Positions 33,263-42,976 of a stretch of DNA of 64,000 bases are shown here, piece by piece. Below the pieces are notes generated by a model. That model made no database searches. It saw nothing but the letters and a program-made list of their open reading frames with translations, and was not told the DNA's origin. Position numbers and translations under genes: made by a program. Source of the DNA: Blastopirellula marina (lineage in GTDB: Bacteria; Planctomycetota; Planctomycetia; Pirellulales; Pirellulaceae). The number at the start of each line of letters is the position of its first letter. The stretch's first letter is position 1. The stretch lies in NCBI RefSeq assembly GCF_002967715.1, contig NZ_PUIA01000069.1, positions 248,001 through 312,000 of the forward strand, written 5' to 3'.

Positions 33263-34192
33263 CTAAGAAAACTCAACCGAGCGTCGGCTAAACAGGTTGT
33301 ACTCGAATTCTTCCAGCACGAACTTTGGTTTCCCCTCATGAACGCTCGCTGCGCCAGCGGTCACCAAAAGTGGCAGAAAGTGATCCGGCGTAGGATGATT
33401 ACGCTGCACCTCAGGCCCCTTCGTCGCGTAGTCCATCAGCACATCGTAGTGGCGTCCTTCGATCGCGGCTTTGGCCCAATCGTCGAAGTCTTGGGCAAAC
33501 GTTGGCGTCTGCCGAGGCAGACCACGCCGCAGTTCCTGCATAGGATGGGTAATGTTTCCGCTGCCGACGATCAGCACCCCTTCGTCTCGCAAGGGTGCCA
33601 GGGCTTGGCCGAAGTCGAACAACCCCTGCGGCCCCTCGCGGCTGGGCATCGAGATCTGCAGCACCGGCACATCCGCCTGCGGATACAAATGCACCAGCGG
33701 CGTCCAGGCACCATGATCTAACCCACGATCCGACCGAGCCACCGAAGACTTCGGCAGAATCGACTCGATACGCGAAGCCAATTCCTTCGCCGCTGGGGCG
33801 TCGTAGCGCACTTCATATAAAGGACGCGGGAAACCACTGAAATCGTAGACCAGCCCCGTCGGCTGCGTGGAGCTGAGCATCACCGGTCGCGTCTTCTCCC
33901 AATGAGCCGACACCACCAGAATCGCCTTGGGACGGGCAAGTTCCTTCCCCCACTTCGTAAACGGAGCCCCACGCACCGGGTCGACCGCCAGTTCCGGTGA
34001 ACCGTGAGCAATGAAGATCACCGGCATTCGCGCGGTGCTATCAGTCCCGACTTCACTTGGCTCGGCCCATGCCTGTCCAGTTGATTGACTCGATATCGCC
34101 ATCGCGACTCCTCCTGCAAGCAATTCTGAAGTAAAAGCCCGACGGCTGATCGGCGATTGCCCGTTATTGCTCGTTACGTCCATCGACACCAT
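33263..34192 (-). CDS. DODA-type extradiol dioxygenase family protein with Tat-like leader
   Basis: This 309 aa protein belongs to the LigB/4,5-DOPA dioxygenase family. FIAHGSPELAV, VVSAHWE, DRGLDHGAWTPL and NHPTPDHFLPLL carry the usual metal-binding and acid-base histidines. Family members cleave catechol-type rings or act on related phenols. The first 40 residues contain SRRAFTSELLAGGVAMAI, which looks like a twin-arginine signal and is unusual because the family is normally cytoplasmic. It is monocistronic with no clear terminator. The substrate cannot be told from sequence. Confidence 0.88.
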   Translation of the reverse strand: MVSMDVTSNNGQSPISRRAFTSELLAGGVAMAISSQSTGQAWAEPSEVGTDSTARMPVIFIAHGSPELAVDPVRGAPFTKWGKELARPKAILVVSAHWEKTRPVMLSSTQPTGLVYDFSGFPRPLYEVRYDAPAAKELASRIESILPKSSVARSDRGLDHGAWTPLVHLYPQADVPVLQISMPSREGPQGLFDFGQALAPLRDEGVLIVGSGNITHPMQELRRGLPRQTPTFAQDFDDWAKAAIEGRHYDVLMDYATKGPEVQRNHPTPDHFLPLLVTAGAASVHEGKPKFVLEEFEYNLFSRRSVEFS

Positions 34193-34404
34193 CCCTGAGA
34201 CCTTGCCTGGCTGAAACGACTCGCACGCCAGGATCGCTCCTGGCTCTATTTATTTATATATCAACTATACATCGATAAACAACCCCTCTTATCTGGGATG
34301 AAAACCCGCGGCCTGAGAAAAACCGCCATCGACCTTATCCCCCACGCGATGTAAGGTCCCCACCACAGCTTTCAGCAAGTTTCCCAGCCCCCTGGAGACA
34401 ACCC

Positions 34405-34953
34405 ATGAAGACCGCTTCTACCGTGATTGTTGTGTTTTTAATCCTCATTGCCGCGGCTTCCTGGTCCATGGCAGAGGAAAAGCCAGCTCCCACCCAGGCA
34501 GAAATGGTGACACTGAAGATTCGTGTCTTGGAAGCCAACTTCGGCGAGATCCCGCGAGAATTGGCATCTCCCCTGATCATGACGGCGACCGGCCGTGAGG
34601 TCCGTTTCCAAAGCGGAGGTAAAGTGAAATCGAAGTTCGACGACGAGACCCATGATATCGGTACACGTGTCGTGGCGAAGATCGACGCCCTGGGCGAGAA
34701 CAAGTACCGACTTAAATTCGAGGCCTCGTTGGGCAATGCCACCCTGCCAGAACAAGAACCAGAGACCGAGTGTTTTGTCCAACAGAAGCTAACGGCGAGG
34801 ATCATCGTCGAGTCAGGCAAAATGAAGAGACTACCAGTCTCCTCCCATTGCTGGTACGAAGTAACCGTTGGCGATCCCAAGCTCATGCATTTGGATCGCG
34901 GCAACGGCCTCGACCCACAGCCGACCACGGAACCTTCAACCTCCGGAAGATAA
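34405..34953 (+). CDS. secreted protein of unknown function
   Basis: This 182 aa protein has a clear signal peptide (hydrophobic core VIVVFLILIAAASW, cleavage near SMA-EEK). A GGAGAC ribosome-binding site precedes the ATG. The mature part mixes beta strands (VTLKIRVLEANF, REVRFQSGGKVKSKF) and has two cysteines that could pair. The pattern of short strands ending in VTVGDP resembles domains that planctomycetes place in secretin-like or envelope proteins, but I cannot assign a family. It lies 252 bp upstream of the sulfatase operon on the same strand. Confidence 0.7.
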   Translation: MKTASTVIVVFLILIAAASWSMAEEKPAPTQAEMVTLKIRVLEANFGEIPRELASPLIMTATGREVRFQSGGKVKSKFDDETHDIGTRVVAKIDALGENKYRLKFEASLGNATLPEQEPETECFVQQKLTARIIVESGKMKRLPVSSHCWYEVTVGDPKLMHLDRGNGLDPQPTTEPSTSGR

Positions 34954-35205
34954 TAAGGCTATCCCGACATGGTCTATTTCCGCACGTGCATCACCAAGAT
35001 CGACTCCAGACGAGATGCAGTTGATGATGCGTTTGGGCTATTTGCGATCTGAGAGTGCGTGTCCGTGTGGCACGTCTATCTTCCGCTTCACATTGCCGAG
35101 GGCGGCAGTGCCACCCGTAAACTTGGAACTCACCGCGCCCCCCTCTATACTAAAAGCCACCTGCCCATCCTGGCTCCCTTCTTCTTTTCCCAGCGAAACA
35201 CCATC

Positions 35206-36624
35206 ATGCGAACGCTTCTGTTGAGCTTCGTGCTCGTGCTGCTGACCTCTTCGTACCTGGCCGCGGAGAACACGCGTCCGAACGTACTGATCCTCATCGG
35301 CGATGACATCGACCGTGACTCGCTCGGCCCTTGGGGTGGTCAGGCACACACGCCCAATCTTGATCAGCTGGCCAAGGATGGGATGCGGCTCGATGACGTC
35401 TACGCGAATACTGCCATGTGTGCTCCGTTTCGCCAAGAGCTTTACAGCGGCCGCACCGTCTGGCGAACGCGGGCCATGCCCAACCACAGCAAGTCGGTCG
35501 CCGGCACCCAAAGCTTGCCCCATTACCTGCAGCCGCTGGGGTACCGCGTAGGGCTACTCGGTAAAACACATATCGGCCCCAAGGATGCCTATCCGTTCGA
35601 TTACCTGGGGGACGTCAGCAAGCAGAAGGATGGCAACCCGCAGCTAGTCCAGCGGGCCAAGGCCTACATCACCGCGGCCAAGCAGGCAGGCGATCCGTTC
35701 TGCCTGGTGGTCGCTTCGCACGATGGCCACGGCCCGTTCACGACCGGCGATCCTTCCCAGTACGACAAGGAAGCCCTTGAGATGGAAGTCGACAAGATCG
35801 ATACGCCAGCTTATCGCAGCGAGTACCAACTTCACCTGGCCGAAGTGACCAATCTCGATAAGCTGTTGGGCGAACTACGTGGCGTGCTGGCCGAAGAGAA
35901 ATTAACCGACAACACGCTGGTGATCTTCTGCTCGGAACAAGGGAACTCGTTCCCGTTCGCCAAGTGGTCCTGCTTTAACGACGGCCTGGCCAGCGGCGTG
36001 GTGGTCGCCCTGCCTGGCACCATTCCCGCCGGCAAAAGTAGCGATCAGCTCACCTGGATCGCCGATATCACCCCGACGCTGGTCGAAGCCGTCGGCGTGA
36101 AGGCCGCGGCCGAAGACTTCGACGGCAAGAGCCAGTGGCAAAACTGGACCGGCGGCAACCAGCAGGTTCACGAGTATGCTTACGGGGCGTTCACCAACTG
36201 CAACATCATCGGCAACCGCGACCGCGTCTATCCGATCCGTTCAATCCGCGACGACCGCTTCACGCTGATCTGGTCCCCACGGCACGACGAAGAGATCACC
36301 TCGAACACCACGCTGACCGAAGCCCTGGCGTGGCTCGAATCGGAACCGAAAGATGGCAAGGCCAGCACCGCCGCGACCTGGGTTCGCAAAGCAAAACGCA
36401 CTAAGACCGAAGCGGACGACCAGCTCGTTCATCGTCTGCACCATCGCCCCGAGTGGGCCCTGTACGACCGGATGACCGATCCGGAAGAACTGACCAACTT
36501 GATCGACGACCCGAAGCATGCCCAGGATGCCGAGCGTCTAAAGAAAGAACTGCAAGCCTGGCTGGCCAAGTGGAACGACGCCGACCCCGTCGCCACCGAA
36601 CGCAGCTTTTTGCCCACGAACTAA
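35206..36624 (+). CDS. secreted sulfatase (Cys-type)
   Basis: This 472 aa protein starts at MRTLLLSF, where a signal peptide begins (cleavage near YLAA-ENT). The longer frame to 35059 has no signal sequence in front. RPNVLILIGDDIDRDSLG holds the metal-binding aspartates. C72-A-P-F-R76 is the CxPxR signature in which Cys is converted to formylglycine. It hydrolyses sulfate esters, probably on polysaccharides, outside the cytoplasm. The SASA-family esterase gene starts 12 bp after its stop codon, so the two are likely one operon for decorated glycans. A formylglycine-generating enzyme would have to be encoded elsewhere. Confidence 0.92.
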   Translation: MRTLLLSFVLVLLTSSYLAAENTRPNVLILIGDDIDRDSLGPWGGQAHTPNLDQLAKDGMRLDDVYANTAMCAPFRQELYSGRTVWRTRAMPNHSKSVAGTQSLPHYLQPLGYRVGLLGKTHIGPKDAYPFDYLGDVSKQKDGNPQLVQRAKAYITAAKQAGDPFCLVVASHDGHGPFTTGDPSQYDKEALEMEVDKIDTPAYRSEYQLHLAEVTNLDKLLGELRGVLAEEKLTDNTLVIFCSEQGNSFPFAKWSCFNDGLASGVVVALPGTIPAGKSSDQLTWIADITPTLVEAVGVKAAAEDFDGKSQWQNWTGGNQQVHEYAYGAFTNCNIIGNRDRVYPIRSIRDDRFTLIWSPRHDEEITSNTTLTEALAWLESEPKDGKASTAATWVRKAKRTKTEADDQLVHRLHHRPEWALYDRMTDPEELTNLIDDPKHAQDAERLKKELQAWLAKWNDADPVATERSFLPTN

Positions 36625-36635
36625 CGACCTCTGAC

Positions 36636-38153
36636 ATGACTAACCTACCTCGTGTAATCACCTCCTGCCTGTTTCTACTAGCCGCCGCTGCGCAGTCGCA
36701 GGCCGAGCTTCATGTGGCCAACATCTTTCAAGATCACATGGTCTTGCAGCGCGGTGTGCCCGTTAAAGTCTGGGGCAGGGCAGGCAGCGGCGAGAAGCTC
36801 TCGGTTCGCTTTGCTTCCGAAACAATCGAAACAACCGCCGACGATCGCGGCGACTGGTCGGTCACCCTCCAGCCGTTGCCGACGCGGCATCGACCGCAAA
36901 CGCTGCATGTAACCGGCCAGAGCGAGTCGAAAGTGATTCGCGATATTCTTGTCGGCGAAGTGTGGCATGCCTGTGGGCAGTCGAACATGGCCATGACGGT
37001 CGGGCAGATGGCGAAACAGTTGCCTGAGATCGAGAAAGACATCGCCGCGGCCGACATCCCCATGATCCGGTTCTGTCGCATTCACGCAGGCCCACAGCGG
37101 CAACCACTCGAAGACCTCGAGTCACCGGCCAGCTGGGTCGTGTGCTCGCCGCAAACGGTGGGCGGCTTCTCAGGCGTCAGCTACTACTTTGCCCGTCAGC
37201 TGCAAAACGAACTCGTCGTGCCGATCGGCATCGTCGACACGTCACGCGGCGGAACTCCCATCGAACCGTTCATCCCCGAGGCCGCATTCACTGCGCACCC
37301 AACCCTGAAAAAGGAACGCGAGCTGGGCCATCGCGAAGACCTGGAAGCACTACGCCGCCTGCCAGGCGGAGTGTACGCTCGCGACGCGAACTGGCTACCA
37401 GGGCGGCTATTCAACTCGCGACTGGCCCCCATCATGCCTTTTCCAGCTCGGGGAGCGATCTGGTACCAAGGGGAATCGAACAGCGGCACCCAGGAAGACC
37501 CGCACGACTACGCCCACAAGATGCGAGCTCTGATCCACGGCTGGCGCGCGGCGACGAAGCAGAAGGAGATGCCATTCTACTTCGTGCAACTCCCTGGCAG
37601 TGGTGCCGGGGCAGGCTGGCCGTACCTGCGTGAAGAGCAGCGTCTGGCCGCCGACCTGCCGCACACCGGCATGGTCGTCACGCTCGACCTGGTCGGTGGC
37701 GACATTCACCCGCCGAACAAGATCGACGTCGGCCAGCGACTCGCCCGCTGGGCCCTGGCCCACGATTACCACAAACAAGTTCCCTTCAGCGGCCCGATGT
37801 TCGCTTCGCAAGAGATCGATGGCAACCGCATTGTCGTCCACTTCCAGCACGCCGACACCGGCCTGATGATCGCCCACAAACAAGGCCTGGCCGAGCCCAA
37901 AGAAACGCCGGGCGTCAAGCTAACCCACTTCGAGATCGCCGATGCCAACGGCCAGTGGCACGCCGCCGACGCCACCATCGACGGCCAAACGGTTATCGTC
38001 ACCAGCGAAAAAGTCACCCAGCCGATCGCCGTAAGGTATGCCTACGAGGTCTCGCCCGAGAGCATCCCCCTCTACAACCGAGCAGGCCTGCCCACCTCGC
38101 CGTTTTGTAGCCAGGCAGAGCTTCTGAAGTACGATCCGCATCTGCCGAAGTAG
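36636..38153 (+). CDS. sialate O-acetylesterase-like (SASA family) secreted esterase
   Basis: This 505 aa protein starts at MTNLPRVI with a signal peptide ending near SQA-ELH. The frame extends upstream into the sulfatase gene but that part is a shadow. VANIFQDHMVLQRGVPV and the loop ACGQSNMAM with Ser116 match the SGNH/SASA esterase core. WYQGESN and GGDIHPPNK (D356, H358) supply the remaining catalytic and oxyanion parts. Family members remove acetyl groups from sugars. Together with the sulfatase 11 bases upstream it suggests removal of both sulfate and acetyl decorations from an algal or host glycan. Confidence 0.9.
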   Translation: MTNLPRVITSCLFLLAAAAQSQAELHVANIFQDHMVLQRGVPVKVWGRAGSGEKLSVRFASETIETTADDRGDWSVTLQPLPTRHRPQTLHVTGQSESKVIRDILVGEVWHACGQSNMAMTVGQMAKQLPEIEKDIAAADIPMIRFCRIHAGPQRQPLEDLESPASWVVCSPQTVGGFSGVSYYFARQLQNELVVPIGIVDTSRGGTPIEPFIPEAAFTAHPTLKKERELGHREDLEALRRLPGGVYARDANWLPGRLFNSRLAPIMPFPARGAIWYQGESNSGTQEDPHDYAHKMRALIHGWRAATKQKEMPFYFVQLPGSGAGAGWPYLREEQRLAADLPHTGMVVTLDLVGGDIHPPNKIDVGQRLARWALAHDYHKQVPFSGPMFASQEIDGNRIVVHFQHADTGLMIAHKQGLAEPKETPGVKLTHFEIADANGQWHAADATIDGQTVIVTSEKVTQPIAVRYAYEVSPESIPLYNRAGLPTSPFCSQAELLKYDPHLPK

Positions 38154-38225
38154 CAATTGCTTCTTTCGGAACCGAACGAAGACTTCCGCTCCCTTTAACT
38201 CGAATTCGGCTAAACAAGGCCTACC

Positions 38226-38885
38226 ATGCGTCATTTCCCAATCATCTTGCATGCTGCTCTGTTGGTCGTGATGGCCGGCTGTTCGTCCAGTTCACCTGGA
38301 CAGCCCTCGCAAGGTTTAGTCGACCAACCTCCCCAGCCGAAAGTCCTTAGTGACGGCGTCCATGTGATCACACTGAATAGCAACGAGTACGCATTCCCTC
38401 CTGAACTGGAATTCGACGATGGAAATTGGATACGGGAGGAACCTCTCTGGATTGATAGGACATTTTATGGGTATTCGTACGTCCATACCCAACAGCCACG
38501 AAAAATGAGATACAAGGCTGATCACTCCATCGAGGGCACGGGTTTTATTTTCCAGGAAGGTGACCTGCAAAATGGCGAGTGGCTTGCCAATGGGAAAGAG
38601 TTTATTGAATTTCCTGATGGAACTTCACAGGAAAAGTCTTACGTTCACGGCATTGAAAATAGTCAATGGAAGTACTATCGCCAGGACGGCTCACTTGAAT
38701 TCTCCATGACCATGGTAAACGGAACGGCTCATGGCTTGTGTTCCGTATTCTATAAGAACGGGCAGCTACAGGGTGTAATTGAAATGATCGAAGGTAAGAA
38801 TGGCCCTATCTTGGAGCACTACGACCAGGACGGCAACGAAATGCCCACGAATGTCGCATCTCAAGATTTGTTCAAAATGCAATAG
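38226..38885 (+). CDS. MORN-variant lipoprotein
   Basis: This 219 aa protein has a lipobox VVMAGC (Cys about residue 19). The C-terminal half has repeats of the MORN_2 kind (YYRQDGSLEFSMTMVNGTAH, FYKNGQLQGVIEMIEGKNG and YDQDGNEM), as in small bacterial lipoproteins with a 'toxin-antitoxin YwqK' fold. Its role is unknown. AAGG lies just before the ATG. It is followed by a hairpin at 38937-38964 and is not obviously linked to the operon before it. Confidence 0.75.
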   Translation: MRHFPIILHAALLVVMAGCSSSSPGQPSQGLVDQPPQPKVLSDGVHVITLNSNEYAFPPELEFDDGNWIREEPLWIDRTFYGYSYVHTQQPRKMRYKADHSIEGTGFIFQEGDLQNGEWLANGKEFIEFPDGTSQEKSYVHGIENSQWKYYRQDGSLEFSMTMVNGTAHGLCSVFYKNGQLQGVIEMIEGKNGPILEHYDQDGNEMPTNVASQDLFKMQ

Positions 38886-38936
38886 AAGAAGGCCTACCGG
38901 CTTCGCCTGGAGAAGACAAGGCGATGAATAAGGAGA

Positions 38937-38964
38937 CGGGGGTCTTCATTGCGAAATACCCCCG
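38937..38964. terminator. candidate terminator between convergent genes
   Basis: CGGGGGT (38937-38943) pairs with ACCCCCG (38958-38964) between the stop codons at 38885 (plus) and 39007 (minus). There is no clear T run, so the assignment is moderate. Confidence 0.45.
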
Positions 38965-39006
38965 CCCCTAATATTCTGCGTCCACTTATATTCTGAACCG
39001 ATTCGG

Positions 39007-39417
39007 CTAGAAATCAGCCAGGTCGAAATCGATCGTGTTTTCACCTTCGGCAACCTCGACCACCTTGCTGTAACCGGCTCGCGTGGTCGGTTTGCTCTCT
39101 TTCCCGGTTGGCTCGGGAATGGTGAGCAGTACGGTGTGTTTGCCTGGTTGTGTTCCAGGTTTTCCGTTGGAGTACATCAAGCGGTACTCGCCGTTGGCGT
39201 CGGTATTCGCGCCGGCAGGGGCACCTCCCCCTTCTTCCGGCACAAACATGACGACGATGCCCGCCTTTGGCTGTTGTCGATCGGTGACGCGGCCCGTTAC
39301 TTCTGCGAGTCCGTCACTTTGTTGACAGCCTGCCAAAGGGACCAGCAGGACGATCAACAGCAGATACGCCACCCAGTATTTCTGAGCGAACGGTTTCGAT
39401 TGAGAAAGAACATTCAT
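39007..39417 (-). CDS. carboxypeptidase-regulatory-like lipoprotein
   Basis: This protein of about 136 aa starts at MNVLSQSK, followed by a hydrophobic signal and lipobox VPLAGC. The in-frame ATG 17 codons earlier adds residues without signal character. The mature part is a single small beta-sandwich (VTGRVTDRQQPKAGIVVMFV) ending in NTIDFDL. It follows the DUF1559 gene at 39487-40536 on the same strand with a 69 bp gap, forming one of the DUF1559 plus lipoprotein modules. It is probably anchored in a membrane facing the periplasm. The partner function is unknown. Confidence 0.82.
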   Translation of the reverse strand: MNVLSQSKPFAQKYWVAYLLLIVLLVPLAGCQQSDGLAEVTGRVTDRQQPKAGIVVMFVPEEGGGAPAGANTDANGEYRLMYSNGKPGTQPGKHTVLLTIPEPTGKESKPTTRAGYSKVVEVAEGENTIDFDLADF

Positions 39418-39486
39418 GTTGAACTTTCCATACCTTTCATGAGTGTTGATGGAAGAAGTCTCCACCATCGTTGGAAGTTCACACGA

Positions 39487-40536
39487 TTAGTTCGATCCCA
39501 GAACGAGACCATCATCACGAATGGCAAGCTTAAGCAGATTACGCAGATCGGTCGTCTCGGTAACGAATCGCACCGAGCCATCCAGCAAGACGAACTGAGC
39601 ACCGCCGGGATGATTCGACCGGATCGAGGTATTCTTCGCCAGCGCGTGAAAAGCGGTGCAGCTGTAGTTATTGTAAAGATGCCAGTTGACCGGTTCGCGA
39701 ATCGTCGTGGTATTGTAGGCCTGAGAATTGGAGTCCGCCGTGGCACTGCCAGACGACCACATGCCGCCGGCAATATTTCCGGCGCGGCAGTCCCTCAGAT
39801 TGCCACTTTCCCGCAGGGAAGAAGACTGCTCTCCGACGCAAAACGTATTGCTCGTACCGTCGGTTATTTGAGCCAACGACAACGCTTGTTGCCGTTGGGG
39901 ACTGCTACCAATGCCATTGACCATGTTGACGATCGGCATCGCACCATTGAAGCTCATTCTGCCGACGCCATTTCGGCCTGGAGCCGTACTGAGGTCTGAA
40001 GGCTCCAGACCTGCCCCTGCAATGGCAACGTAACTGGCAACCTGAACGTTGATCGTCGCAGGGGCTCCGAGGGATTGCGTGCCCGAGTTGGTGCCTTGCT
40101 GTCGTGTCGGGTCAAGATCGCTCGATGGGCACAGCAGCGAACCAATGACGATGTCGTGTTTGAGTTTCCAGTTGACGTCCAAATTGCGTCCCGACCAGTC
40201 CGTTCCCGCGAAGACGGCTTGATTGGTGATGGTCGATTGTTCAAGGAAGGGGAGAATGCGAACAATCCATGACGGCTGGTGCTCGCCGGCATGGGCCGTC
40301 GTTCCCTGTGGCATGCCGCCTGGCGGAAGGACAAGATACGTATCGTGATAATTCTGGAGGGCGAGACCGATTTGCTTCAGGTTGTTACTGCACTGCATTC
40401 GACGTGCTGCCTCGCGTGCCTGTTGCACGGCCGGAAGCAACAAGGCGATAAGCACCCCAATAATGGCAATCACCACCAGCAACTCAACAAGCGTAAAGCC
40501 GTGTCGCCCAGCGCGAACTCTTGTTATTTTTCCCAT
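39487..40536 (-). CDS. DUF1559 pilin-like protein with H-X9-DG motif
   Basis: This 349 aa protein starts at [13 protein letters not shown] just before the prepilin-type segment [20 protein letters not shown]. The frame to 40632 has no features of its own. [20 protein letters not shown] and the C-terminal [13 protein letters not shown] mark the DUF1559 family. The family's molecular role is not settled. It is followed by its lipoprotein partner (39007-39417). A pseudopilin-like N-terminus implies processing by a prepilin peptidase encoded elsewhere. Confidence 0.9.
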   Translation of the reverse strand: MGKITRVRAGRHGFTLVELLVVIAIIGVLIALLLPAVQQAREAARRMQCSNNLKQIGLALQNYHDTYLVLPPGGMPQGTTAHAGEHQPSWIVRILPFLEQSTITNQAVFAGTDWSGRNLDVNWKLKHDIVIGSLLCPSSDLDPTRQQGTNSGTQSLGAPATINVQVASYVAIAGAGLEPSDLSTAPGRNGVGRMSFNGAMPIVNMVNGIGSSPQRQQALSLAQITDGTSNTFCVGEQSSSLRESGNLRDCRAGNIAGGMWSSGSATADSNSQAYNTTTIREPVNWHLYNNYSCTAFHALAKNTSIRSNHPGGAQFVLLDGSVRFVTETTDLRNLLKLAIRDDGLVLGSN

Positions 40537-40784
40537 CGATTCAGTGTTCCTGTCGAAAATAATAGAAGAGGAATCGCCCTGAATATCCCGAGATATCACT
40601 GGACGCAAAAAGAGAGGATTGGGTGTATTCAATATTCATTTTCAGGGTGCGTTTGTTCGAGGTTACATGACTCAAAACGCATTGTCAATTGAATCTTGGG
40701 GAGCAGTGCCACAAGAAACTCGATCTATCGGATTCGATCTTCCCGGGAAAGAAAAAGCATTCTTCCTTTTTAATTTACCTCTCA

Positions 40785-41249
40785 TTACGGCGAGAACTTC
40801 CGCAGGTAGGCTTCCATCTCGGCCTTGGTGTTGCACCTGGTCAATCCGACCGTATCCGTGTGTTCATCCATTTCGATGGGGTAACGGGAAACGCCGTCGT
40901 CGTCGATCAGGTAGGCCATGCCATCGAGGGCGACGAACTGCATCTTGCCATCTTTGCCCCGTACCAGCGGCACGCCGCCGCTGTTGTAGTCGACCAGTTG
41001 ATCATCGAGCATCTCCAACTGGGTCGCTCCTGGCGGGTAGATCCGGATGATCGCAAAGGCTAGTCGGTCGCCGTTTCCGAAGTAGCCGTAACTGGCATCG
41101 ACTCGCGAATTCCCCATCGCAAAGCCGACGCCACTTTGCTGCAGCCCAACAAACGGCGCAAAGGCCGGGCTATTCATCAGCAGCGCCGCGACGGCAAGCA
41201 GCCCCGGGACCACCAACACGGCAATCAGAATAAAGAGTGTTCGCCGCAT
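40785..41249 (-). CDS. small membrane-anchored protein of unknown function
   Basis: This 154 aa protein has one N-terminal hydrophobic helix (TLFILIAVLVVPGLLAVAALL). The outer part contains the segments FAIIRIYPPGATQLEML, VPLVRGKDGKMQFVALD and YLIDDDGVSRYPIEMDE. The repeated beta strands look like a small all-beta domain, but no family was recognised. It is the third gene after the DUF1559 gene at 41762-42736 and its lipoprotein, and the gap to the lipoprotein gene is only 21 bp, so it is likely co-transcribed. Its presence as an add-on to the module is not seen beside the other DUF1559 copies here. Confidence 0.7.
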   Translation of the reverse strand: MRRTLFILIAVLVVPGLLAVAALLMNSPAFAPFVGLQQSGVGFAMGNSRVDASYGYFGNGDRLAFAIIRIYPPGATQLEMLDDQLVDYNSGGVPLVRGKDGKMQFVALDGMAYLIDDDGVSRYPIEMDEHTDTVGLTRCNTKAEMEAYLRKFSP

Positions 41250-41270
41250 TCTCGCTTGGGCTATGCCCCC

Positions 41271-41696
41271 TTACTTGCTCTTCAACTCAAAGTTATGCGT
41301 CTGCGAGCCTGGTTGGACATCGAATTCCAGTTCGGTCTTCGAGTTGTACTTGGCTGGTACTTGTTCTTTCTGGAACCACACCTTGCCCGTTTCTTCGTCG
41401 CGTTTCTCGCCGCCGTTGGTGATGGTGACGCTGTTCATGCCCACGGTCGCGCCCGCCTGGCTGCCGGTGTACATCATGCGGTACTTGCCATCTTCGCCTG
41501 TCTTGCCGTAGGCAGGCCGGCCGCCGGTGGGCTGGAAGGTGATCACGGCGTGTTTCAGCGGCTCGCCATCGAGCGTGATCGTGCCGCTCACTTCACCCAG
41601 GTTATCGTACTGGCCGCCGCCACAACCGATGGCCGACATCGCCGCGACACCCAACAGCACCGCCAGCAGGCGATGCTTCAGTAACATTGCAAACAT
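41271..41696 (-). CDS. carboxypeptidase-regulatory-like lipoprotein
   Basis: This 141 aa protein (ATG 41696; ATG 41687 is also possible) has a signal peptide and lipobox SAIGC. The mature domain begins VSGTITLDGEPLKHAVITF and ends FELKSK, the same small beta-sandwich layout as the lipoproteins at 29049 and 39007. It lies 65 bp downstream of a DUF1559 gene and 21 bp before the membrane protein gene at 40785-41249, so these three probably form one transcription unit. Its exact role is unknown. Confidence 0.83.
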   Translation of the reverse strand: MFAMLLKHRLLAVLLGVAAMSAIGCGGGQYDNLGEVSGTITLDGEPLKHAVITFQPTGGRPAYGKTGEDGKYRMMYTGSQAGATVGMNSVTITNGGEKRDEETGKVWFQKEQVPAKYNSKTELEFDVQPGSQTHNFELKSK

Positions 41697-41761
41697 GGAA
41701 TCTTATCCCTGTAAGGACCAAGATGAATGAAGAATAAGAATAGCTTCGATTCGCGCCCGGC

Positions 41762-42736
41762 TTAATACTCGCCGACCGGCTGGCCGTCGTTGCGTGCCCC
41801 GAGCTTCTCGTACACCGAATCGATATTAGTATCTTGCAGCGGATCGTGCTCGATCGTTTCAGGAATAAAACTGACCGACGCGTCCATCAGCATCGCCATC
41901 ACGCCCCCGGGGTGGTTGCTGGAAAGGTTGCCGTTGAGTCGCCAGTTATCCGGGTGATTCGAGTTGGGGGACAAGGCCGTCGAAGCCATGCAGTCGTAAC
42001 GGTGATCGCACGAGTGAGTGGTCGCCGCCGAACTGGCCCACACGGCAGCCCGGTAGTGCTGGTTGCCCAGGCGGTTGCAGCGTTCCCCCATGCCCAGCAC
42101 GTTGCTGGTACCGTCGGTTATATCGGCGAACTTCAGCCCGCGACTGACGATGAACGAACCGGTTTGCGCGTCGGTGTTGTTAGCGAACAGCCCGGCATTG
42201 GTATCACGCGTGAAGTGGGCCATGGCCACGTAGTTCATCGTGGCAATGTCGTTCGCCCCGCGCGACATCGACCACCCCAAGTGCGGGTTCAATTCTTCGG
42301 TCGTGTCCGATGGGCAGCGGTAACCGGCAATCGGCGTTTGCATCAGCCGTAAGCGAGTTGGGTCCTGATATGCCTCGTCGGCATACACACCCTGCGTGAT
42401 GCCCAACTGATCGTGCATCGCTTGCTGCTCGATGAACGGCAGAATCAAGGCCGACCAATTCCACGCGCTGGGGGAAGACAACACGTCCCAGGTCGCGTTG
42501 CGGCTGTAGTTCACGATGATCCCCGGCGGAAAGCTGCCGTAGGTGTCGTGATAATTGTGCACGGCCAGGCCGATCTGCTTCAGGTGGTTACTGCACTGCA
42601 TCCGGCGAGCCGCCTCGCGGGCCTGCTGCACGGCAGGCAAGAGCAGGGCAATCAGCACCCCGATAATGGCGATCACAACCAACAGTTCAACCAAAGTAAA
42701 CGCGCGGCGCGCTGACGTCGTAAGGAAGAGTCGCAT
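41762..42736 (-). CDS. DUF1559 pilin-like protein with altered H-X9-DG motif
   Basis: This 324 aa protein starts at MRLFLTTS with AGGAG at a good distance. The frame reaches 42772 but that start lacks such a site. [20 protein letters not shown] and [10 protein letters not shown] are as in the other copies. The C-terminal signature reads HPGGVMAMLMDAS, with Ala in place of the Gly of H-X9-DG. It is the first gene of a three-gene unit with a lipoprotein and a small membrane protein. The family's function is unsettled. Confidence 0.9.
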   Translation of the reverse strand: MRLFLTTSARRAFTLVELLVVIAIIGVLIALLLPAVQQAREAARRMQCSNHLKQIGLAVHNYHDTYGSFPPGIIVNYSRNATWDVLSSPSAWNWSALILPFIEQQAMHDQLGITQGVYADEAYQDPTRLRLMQTPIAGYRCPSDTTEELNPHLGWSMSRGANDIATMNYVAMAHFTRDTNAGLFANNTDAQTGSFIVSRGLKFADITDGTSNVLGMGERCNRLGNQHYRAAVWASSAATTHSCDHRYDCMASTALSPNSNHPDNWRLNGNLSSNHPGGVMAMLMDASVSFIPETIEHDPLQDTNIDSVYEKLGARNDGQPVGEY

Positions 42737-42976
42737 GATGGAAACTCCTGAAGAGGGGATAGGCGGGGGCAAAGGAGTAGTAAGAAATAATTACTAGTTA
42801 TGTAATAAACTAAGCCCCACCGATCAACAACTCAACATGCCTTTGCGTAAATTGAGCAGCGACAATAGGTTGCGAACGAAAATCATCGCAAAGAATCGCG
42901 ATAAACTTGAGTCTGACTGCATAATCGCAAGAAGAGCCGAGCCGTGCATGTCTCAGGCCGATCGATCCGACGCAGT

